8,444 nucleotides of DNA from an uncultured Verrucomicrobiales bacterium (GTDB taxonomy: Bacteria; Verrucomicrobiota; Verrucomicrobiae; Limisphaerales; CANJSG01), in contig CAMLMI010000194.1 in the NCBI GenBank assembly GCA_946480965.1, positions 1-8,444 on the forward strand, written 5' to 3'. Position 1 is the stretch's first letter. Every line of letters begins with the position of its first letter. Below the pieces are notes generated by a model. The model made no database searches. It was given only the letters and a program-made list of their open reading frames with translations, and was not told where the DNA came from. This document shows positions 1-4,915 of the stretch, piece by piece. Position numbers and translations under genes: made by a program.

Positions 1-13
1 GCCCCGTTGGGGC
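1..13 (-). terminator. Possible partial terminator hairpin at window edge
   Basis: Positions 1-5 (GCCCC) and 9-13 (GGGGC) form a perfect 5-bp inverted repeat around a 3-nt loop. It lies 28 nt past the stop codon of the ATP-grasp gene, in the place expected for the terminator of the minus-strand cluster. Any U-tract would lie to the left of the window and cannot be seen, and the stem might extend outside too. It could equally be part of a palindromic repeat. Confidence 0.25.
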
Positions 14-40
14 ACGTCCGAGCAGTCGAGTTGCAGAGGT

Positions 41-829
41 TCATTGTGGCCATGCCTCCTTGAGCACTTCGGCGAACCGATGAGGTGTCCAGCCCACGAG
101 ATCGGATACCTGGCCATCGCCGATTTCAACGATGCGAAGAACTCCGTCCCTACGTTGGATTGCATCGATGGAGATGAAGCCATCGGGAAACCGCAGGGCG
201 CAGTCCGAAACGATCTGAGGAACTTGGCCATCTTGCGCGTAGGCGTTGCCGTCAAACGCGAAATAGCGCTCCTCGGTCGCTGGATCGAAGTCCTCAACCC
301 GTCTCACGCAGATTCCACCTTCGATGGTTCCCCGGAACCGCTCCATCTCGGCGATGACAGTTTGGATCTGGGACGGATCGGTGATGATTGAGCCGACCGA
401 CGTCTTCAACGATTTCACGTAGTCCTTGATGAAGAAGCCGTCCCATCCCAAAGAGCGCAACTGAAGTTCTAGACCAGTTCCCAAGCCCAGGATTTTTGTC
501 TCGGGCGTCAGGTCCGCGATGATCGGATACCAGTTCGGCAGGTGGTGGTGGGCCAAATACTGCTCGGTTGAGACCCTCAGTTTCGCGCCCGATTGGGCGA
601 CTGCCGAAGCCAAACCGGAATAGTCCCGGGCGTTCAACATCCAGCCTCGATAGAGAACTTCTTCGTTGGATTCCAACCCTGGAACAGGGTGGAACGATTC
701 GTCCTGAAAATCCTCCAACGAGAAGACAGACACCACGAAGCCGGCAGCTTCTGCCGCCTCGGCTTCTTCCCGATACTGATCATCGGGAATCCGCTTTCGG
801 AGGGGATTGGATGAATAAAGAAAGCGCAT
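41..829 (-). CDS. R2K-type ATP-grasp protein (DUF4343-like)
   Basis: A 262-aa soluble protein with no signal peptide or membrane segment. It reads as an ATP-grasp enzyme of the R2K clade (Pfam R2K family 3, formerly DUF4343), named for two conserved arginines and one lysine. Visible candidates are K135 in GFFIKDYVKS, R176/R177 in GICVRRVEDF and R188 in EERYFAFDG, followed by a metal/ATP-binding strand IVEIGDGQVSDLVGW with E235 and D238. Residues 1-110 form a divergent N-terminal pre-ATP-grasp domain. ATP-grasp enzymes usually join a carboxylate to an amine through an acyl-phosphate; the substrate here is unknown. It is the last gene of a close minus-strand cluster, 13 nt after the zinc-ribbon gene and without a clear Shine-Dalgarno site. 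The ATG at 829 is the natural start, because the protein begins directly with the strand MRFLYSSNP. The family call is fairly firm; the function is not known. Confidence 0.8.
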   Translation of the reverse strand: MRFLYSSNPLRKRIPDDQYREEAEAAEAAGFVVSVFSLEDFQDESFHPVPGLESNEEVLYRGWMLNARDYSGLASAVAQSGAKLRVSTEQYLAHHHLPNWYPIIADLTPETKILGLGTGLELQLRSLGWDGFFIKDYVKSLKTSVGSIITDPSQIQTVIAEMERFRGTIEGGICVRRVEDFDPATEERYFAFDGNAYAQDGQVPQIVSDCALRFPDGFISIDAIQRRDGVLRIVEIGDGQVSDLVGWTPHRFAEVLKEAWPQ

Positions 830-842
830 TGGGCCAGACAGA

Positions 843-1076
843 TCAAAGTCCTCTCAGGGTGTCTTTGCAGAGACCACATTTGCATTGCGCAGTCCAAGCT
901 GCTCCGTAAGCCAAGGCTTCAACACGGATTGATTCTCCGCATCTCGGACACTTGGCCGCGACGACGAGCCCTGCTTGGGCTTCGGCAAACGCCGAGAAAA
1001 CTGCCCGGTGATGAAGCTCGGAGAATCGTCCGGCTTCATTGGCGATGCTTTCACGAATCTCGGCTTCTGACTTCAT
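843..1076 (-). CDS. Small zinc-ribbon protein
   Basis: A 77-aa protein of unknown function. Residues 1-35 are probably helical and polar. Residues 42-72 carry a compact cysteine cluster: C43-P-R-C46-G, then C65-K-C67-G-L-C70, with the C-terminal sequence KDTLRGL. Two CxxC-type knuckles suggest one bound zinc ion; C67 could be a spare or alternative ligand. There is no membrane segment. The gene lies 16 nt after the flotillin stop and 13 nt before the ATP-grasp start, so it is very probably co-transcribed with both. The ATG at 1076 is preferred because it gives the full frame and suitable spacing; no Shine-Dalgarno motif precedes it. Overlapping frames (for example 854-1054 and 634-897, minus) look like shadows. 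A structural or adaptor role for the neighbouring enzyme is a guess from context only. Confidence 0.65.
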   Translation of the reverse strand: MKSEAEIRESIANEAGRFSELHHRAVFSAFAEAQAGLVVAAKCPRCGESIRVEALAYGAAWTAQCKCGLCKDTLRGL

Positions 1077-1092
1077 GGGGCTTGGTTGGACC

Positions 1093-3252
1093 TTAGCCCT
1101 CCAACGCCTGCTTCGCGCCCACTTCGCCCAATCCCTTCTCCTTCACCAGCGCGAGGGCGGACTTGAGGGTGGACTTCACGCCGTCGTCGTCGGTGGTGGC
1201 GAGGAGCTTGGCCAGGAGCGCTGACAGCGTGAGGTTTTTCAGGTCCTCGGTCTTGATGCCGTAGTCGGCGACCCATTGGCGGAGCTGGCTCTTGAAGTGC
1301 TCGGGATCGCCGTTGAAGAACGTGGTCTTGATGTCGGTCAGGGTGGCGCTGTTGTTCACGGCGCGGTCCACGGACTTCCCGGTGCCGATGCTGCGGACGA
1401 TCTTCTCGAAGAAGTCGTTCTCGCCGCCGACGATGTCGATCTTGGCATTCTTCAGCGCCTCGGCCACGACCAGCGCGTTGGCGCTGGCGACCTCCTTCTG
1501 GACGTTGATGGCGGCGAGTTCGATGTCGCGCTCCTTCTGGAGGCGGAGCTTGAACTCCTCGTGTTCCTGGCCGGCGGCCTGGAGCAGCTTCATGGCCTCG
1601 GCCTTCTGCTGGATGGCCTTGGCCTCGGCCACACCGCGGGCCTCGATGCCGGCGGCAACGGCCAGCTCGCGGTCCTTGGTGCCTTCGGCTTCGGCCTGGG
1701 CCTGGGTCTCGGTGTTTTCGGCCACGACGGTGCCCTTGGCCTTGAGCACATCGGCTTCGGCCAAGCCGACCTCCTTGATGGCGAGGGCCTCGACCTTCTT
1801 CGCGTCGGCCTTGGCTTTGATGACCTTGGCCTCGGCCAGTCCCTGGGCAGCGGAGCTGGCGGCGGTGCCTTCGGCTTCCTGTTCGGCGGCGTGGCGGCGC
1901 TTGTCGGCGACCTTGGCCTCGGCGTCGGCGATGGTCTGGAGGCGTTCTGCGTCGCGCAGCGCGGCTTCACGGGCGGCTTCGGCGGCAGTGATGGTCTTGA
2001 TCTTCTCGGCCTCGGCTAGGTTGCGCTCGGCTTCCTTCTGGGCCTCGGAGGCGACGACCTTCTCGGTCTGGTCCTTCTTGGCGTTCATCTCGGCCTCGAT
2101 GAGCGTGACCTCGCGGACGCGCTCGGCGGTCATGCGGGCCTCGATGTTGCGCTTCTCCTCCTCCTGCTGGGTGACGGCCTTCTGCTCGGCGACGACGGTG
2201 GCGCGCTTGCGTTCCACCTCCACGGCGGCCTCGGCGACCTTCACTTCCTTGTCCATCTCGGCGAGCGACACGGTGCGCTCGCGGCGGACGCGGGCCTCTT
2301 CGCCTTCCTGCACGGCCTCATGTTCGAGGCGTTCCTTCTCCTTGCGGACGGTGTATTCCCGCTCCTGCACGGCGCGGTTCAAATCCTCCTGGCGCAGGCG
2401 GATGGTCTCCTCGGTCTCAAGGCGCTTGGACTCGACCTCCATGCGGCGGGCCTCGATGACCTTGCGGGCTTCGGCCTCCTCGTTGGCCTTCACCTCGTTG
2501 ATGGCGCGGTTTTGTCGGGCGGTGTCCTCCTCGTTGCGCCGCTTCTGTTCGCGCTTGGCGATGTCGGCGTCGGCGTTCTCCTTCTCCACCTGCACCTGGG
2601 CGCGCTGGGAGAACTCGTTCGCCACGACGCGTTCGCGCTGGGTGATCTCGGTGATCTTCCGGATGCCCTCGGAGTCGAGGACGTTGCTGGGATCGTGCTG
2701 CTCCAGCGGCGTCTGTTCGAGGTAGTCGATGGCGACGTCCTGGAGGAAGAAGCCGTCGAGATCCTTGCCGATGGTGGCCTGGATCTGCTCCCGGAACTTG
2801 ATGCGCTCGGTGAACAGTTCGTGGAACTCCATCTGCTTGCCGGCGGTCTTGAGCGCCTCGGAGAATTTCGCCTCGAAGAGCTCGCGGAGCTGCGCCATGT
2901 CGGAGACGCGCTCGGCGCCAAGCATCTGGGCGACCTTGGTGACACTTTCCACCGTGGCCTCGACGCGGATGTAGAAGGCGACGGAGATGTCGGCGCGGAT
3001 GTTGTCCTTGCAGACGAGGCCGTCCTTGCCCTTGCGGTGGATCTCCAGCTTCTTCACGGAGATGTCCATGCGCTCGAAGTTCTGGAACATCGGCACGCGG
3101 ATCATGTAGTCGAACGCGACGCGCAGTCCGCCCATGCCGACGGTGATGCCGGCCTTGCCGGGCTCGATCTTGCGGATGCAAAAGGCGAAAAAGCCCAATA
3201 TGAGCAAGGCTAGAACGATGAAGCCTCCGATAAGGATGATGGTTTCGAACAT
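1093..3252 (-). CDS. Flotillin-family (SPFH/band 7) membrane scaffold protein
   Basis: A 719-aa flotillin-like protein. Residues 4-26 form one hydrophobic N-terminal segment (ILIGGFIVLALLILGFFAF) that would anchor it in the inner membrane. Residues 27-200 are the SPFH/band 7 domain (EPGKAGITVGMGGLRVAFDY onward, with the typical DISVKKLEIHRKGKDGLVCK). Residues 200-595 are a very long charged helical region rich in E, K, R and A with repeated AEAK-like units, a coiled coil driving oligomerisation. Residues 595-650 hold the flotillin C-terminal signature ALKNAKIDIVGGENDFF and SVDRAVNNSATL. Residues 650-719 are an extra helical tail. Flotillins form large membrane cages and organise membrane microdomains. 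At 719 aa it is longer than E. coli YqiK (about 550 aa), mainly through the coiled coil. No NfeD-like partner is visible here. It is the first gene of the minus-strand cluster. The ATG at 3252 fits, as the membrane helix follows at once; its leader is C-rich without a Shine-Dalgarno site. Confidence 0.93.
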   Translation of the reverse strand: MFETIILIGGFIVLALLILGFFAFCIRKIEPGKAGITVGMGGLRVAFDYMIRVPMFQNFERMDISVKKLEIHRKGKDGLVCKDNIRADISVAFYIRVEATVESVTKVAQMLGAERVSDMAQLRELFEAKFSEALKTAGKQMEFHELFTERIKFREQIQATIGKDLDGFFLQDVAIDYLEQTPLEQHDPSNVLDSEGIRKITEITQRERVVANEFSQRAQVQVEKENADADIAKREQKRRNEEDTARQNRAINEVKANEEAEARKVIEARRMEVESKRLETEETIRLRQEDLNRAVQEREYTVRKEKERLEHEAVQEGEEARVRRERTVSLAEMDKEVKVAEAAVEVERKRATVVAEQKAVTQQEEEKRNIEARMTAERVREVTLIEAEMNAKKDQTEKVVASEAQKEAERNLAEAEKIKTITAAEAAREAALRDAERLQTIADAEAKVADKRRHAAEQEAEGTAASSAAQGLAEAKVIKAKADAKKVEALAIKEVGLAEADVLKAKGTVVAENTETQAQAEAEGTKDRELAVAAGIEARGVAEAKAIQQKAEAMKLLQAAGQEHEEFKLRLQKERDIELAAINVQKEVASANALVVAEALKNAKIDIVGGENDFFEKIVRSIGTGKSVDRAVNNSATLTDIKTTFFNGDPEHFKSQLRQWVADYGIKTEDLKNLTLSALLAKLLATTDDDGVKSTLKSALALVKEKGLGEVGAKQALEG

Positions 3253-3326
3253 GGTCGTGGTCGGGTTGGTTGGGAAAGGGGATGGGGTCAGCGGGCGATG
3301 ATCTTCAGCGGTCCGTTGCCGGTATG

Positions 3327-3347
3327 ACCGGGTTTCCGGGAACCGGT
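3327..3347. promoter_or_regulatory. Imperfect GC palindrome upstream of flotillin gene
   Basis: Outer arms ACCGG (3327-3331) and CCGGT (3343-3347) are perfect reverse complements. Inside them TTCC (3334-3337) and GGAA (3339-3342) continue the symmetry around G3338, with two unpaired bases (GT) on the left. The centre is about 85 nt upstream of the flotillin ATG. There is no adjacent T-run, so it is not an obvious terminator. It could be an operator for a dimeric repressor or simply a small GC hairpin; no regulator gene lies nearby. Confidence 0.3.
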
Positions 3348-3618
3348 GCGCGATGGTTTGAAACGGAACTGTTCATGTGACTCCTGGACGGGGGAAGTGA
3401 CTAAACAATGCGCCGGGGAACTTCCAATGGAATTCCTCGGGGCAATTGTAAGTTTGCGAGTGAGGCGTGATGGAGAAGGGCGCGACCTTGTTCAGATGGA
3501 CTGTGGGCTGCATCTCGGAGCAGAACTTGGAACAACCTTTGAGTTGCCAAGGCCAGGTGCGTTCGAGAGCCTTCCCTGCGTTCACAGGAGGAAACATCAA
3601 AAAGCTGTCACCACGGCA

Positions 3619-3625
3619 AAGGGGA
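3619..3625 (+). promoter_or_regulatory. Shine-Dalgarno-like site for propeller gene
   Basis: AAGGGGA lies about 5 nt before the ATG at 3631. It supports that start over the GTG at 3346. It is the only start in the window with a clear purine-rich block at normal distance. Confidence 0.45.
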
Positions 3626-3630
3626 AAATC

Positions 3631-4863
3631 ATGAGAAGCAAAACGATCCAAGGAACGAAGTTCACTGGGAATTGCTGGTGCGCATGGCTGATGCTCTTCG
3701 CCGGACTGGTCACCGGGTTTGCGAGAGGGGCCGATGTTCTGGACCACTGGACAAAGCGCAGTCCCGAGGTGGTCAATAGAGTCGAGTTTGCGGGCGGGGT
3801 GTTCTTTGGCTTCCCGGGTGGTGGCAAACTGATGACCTCGACCAACGGAGCGGATTGGGTGTCTCGAACTAACGGGAATGCAGCCCTGTTGACGTCGGTG
3901 GCTTATGGTGGGCCGCTGGGGGCGAGGCGCTATGTAGGGCTCGGCTCGGGAGGAACGATATTGGTGTCCACCAACGCCATTGATTGGACACAGGTTCCCT
4001 CGCCGGTGACAACCCCATTGAACGGCATAGCGGCGGCCGGCTCTCGGTTCTGCATCGTCACAAGTCAGGGAACCACCTCGGACCCCCAAACGCTTTTCTC
4101 GTTTGACGGAGAGTTTTGGATGCCCAGCGCGTTTCCTGAATTCGATCTGGTCAACCTGCCGATTCCCCCTTTAGGGCAGCCCTACCATGCATATTGGATT
4201 CTTGCGGTCTCAGACACGTTCTTAGCAGGCGGCAGCAGCAGCATTGTCCAGAATGTGTGGCGATACACGGGAGGGCTGGGAGGTTGGCGTGCGACTGCCA
4301 CGGGAACCGTTTACGTGGACGGGGCTGAAGGAAACGGGCGAATCGTGGTGCTCAGTTACTACAGCGGTGCGGCTGTTTCTAAAGATATTGGGGTCAACTG
4401 GACGACCCATACGGCCACGAATATCGGAGGCAACGATCCCATCTTCAAAGGATTCGCCAACTGCCTGACCTTTGGAAACGGCCTCTTTGTAGCAGGATCG
4501 GGACGTGGGCTGATCACCTCGTTGGATGGGGAGACGTGGGACCTAAAAACGGCGTTTACCAATTCGTCGATATGTGATGTGGCCTATGGTCACGGAAGGT
4601 TCGTTGTGGCCACGGGCGACGGAATCTACCAATCGGCCGAGGTGTCCAAGCCATATATCGACGCGAAACGGATACCGGACGGCGACAAGGTTCGACTGAC
4701 TGTCTCGGGCGAAGTCGGTCGGCCGTATCGGCTGCAAACCTCCACCAACTTGTCCACATGGACGGATCGAAACCGGTTCACCAATACGACGTTCTCCGCC
4801 GACCTGACCAACAGCGTCGGCGCAGGGACGAATCAGTTGTTCTTCCGGGTGGTCAGCCCGTGA
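3631..4863 (+). CDS. Secreted BNR/Ycf48-like beta-propeller protein
   Basis: A 410-aa exported protein of unknown specific function. Residues 1-33 look like a signal peptide: basic R2, K4, K10, a hydrophobic core around C17-A31, and a likely cut after A31-R32-G33. Residues 38-345 contain repeated propeller-blade motifs of the BNR/Asp-box or Ycf48 kind: STNGADW (70-76), STNAIDW (113-119), a FDGEFW unit, DIGVNW and LDGETW (298-303), each followed by a strand. Residues 345-410 form the C-terminal domain common in Verrucomicrobiota secreted proteins, with RLQTSTNLSTWTDR (367-380) and the ending LFFRVVSP. Such propellers are usually binding or assembly platforms; catalytic sialidase residues are not evident. 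The start at 3631 is chosen because the signal peptide begins there and a purine-rich site precedes it. Codon use is visibly less GC-biased than in the helicase gene downstream. The helicase follows after 52 nt on the same strand, but no functional link is apparent. Confidence 0.8.
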   Translation: MRSKTIQGTKFTGNCWCAWLMLFAGLVTGFARGADVLDHWTKRSPEVVNRVEFAGGVFFGFPGGGKLMTSTNGADWVSRTNGNAALLTSVAYGGPLGARRYVGLGSGGTILVSTNAIDWTQVPSPVTTPLNGIAAAGSRFCIVTSQGTTSDPQTLFSFDGEFWMPSAFPEFDLVNLPIPPLGQPYHAYWILAVSDTFLAGGSSSIVQNVWRYTGGLGGWRATATGTVYVDGAEGNGRIVVLSYYSGAAVSKDIGVNWTTHTATNIGGNDPIFKGFANCLTFGNGLFVAGSGRGLITSLDGETWDLKTAFTNSSICDVAYGHGRFVVATGDGIYQSAEVSKPYIDAKRIPDGDKVRLTVSGEVGRPYRLQTSTNLSTWTDRNRFTNTTFSADLTNSVGAGTNQLFFRVVSP

Positions 4864-4915
4864 GCTGCACACATTTCCCTTCCTCCGCCCGCCCCCGCTC
4901 CGTTGAATCGACCGC

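Larger units (their letters stand above)
3253..3630. other. Divergent intergenic region, 378 nt
   Basis: This stretch separates the minus-strand flotillin gene from the plus-strand propeller gene and should contain promoters for both. I see no convincing -35/-10 pair on either strand. What it does hold is an imperfect palindrome (3327-3347), a strong purine-rich AGGAGG at 3586-3591 with no start codon at usable distance, and a second purine-rich block next to the ATG at 3631. The frame of the propeller gene stays open back to a GTG at 3346, but that translation is cysteine-rich, lacks recognisable structure and would bury the signal peptide, so it is treated as non-coding. Confidence 0.55.

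Noticed and set aside
1276..3213. Long plus-strand frames (1276-2019, 1292-2725, 2320-3213) opposite the flotillin gene
   Set aside because: Their translations are low-complexity mirror images of the Ala/Glu/Lys-rich coiled coil and GC-biased codons, with no domain features; the minus-strand flotillin explains the region.
3586..3591. AGGAGG as ribosome binding site
   Set aside because: No start codon follows at a suitable distance; the ATG is about 40 nt away and has a closer purine-rich block.
3288..3596. Minus-strand open frame ending ...GPLKIIAR, a possible gene remnant (such as an NfeD-like partner) upstream of flotillin
   Set aside because: No usable start, no recognisable family signature and no coding-like codon pattern over most of its length.
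3346..3630. GTG-initiated 95-codon extension of the propeller gene
   Set aside because: It would put an unstructured segment before a clear signal peptide, and a Shine-Dalgarno-like site directly precedes the ATG at 3631.
3373..4089. 238-aa minus-strand frame across the intergenic region and the propeller gene start
   Set aside because: No recognisable domain, overlaps a better-supported plus-strand gene, and its composition is not protein-like.
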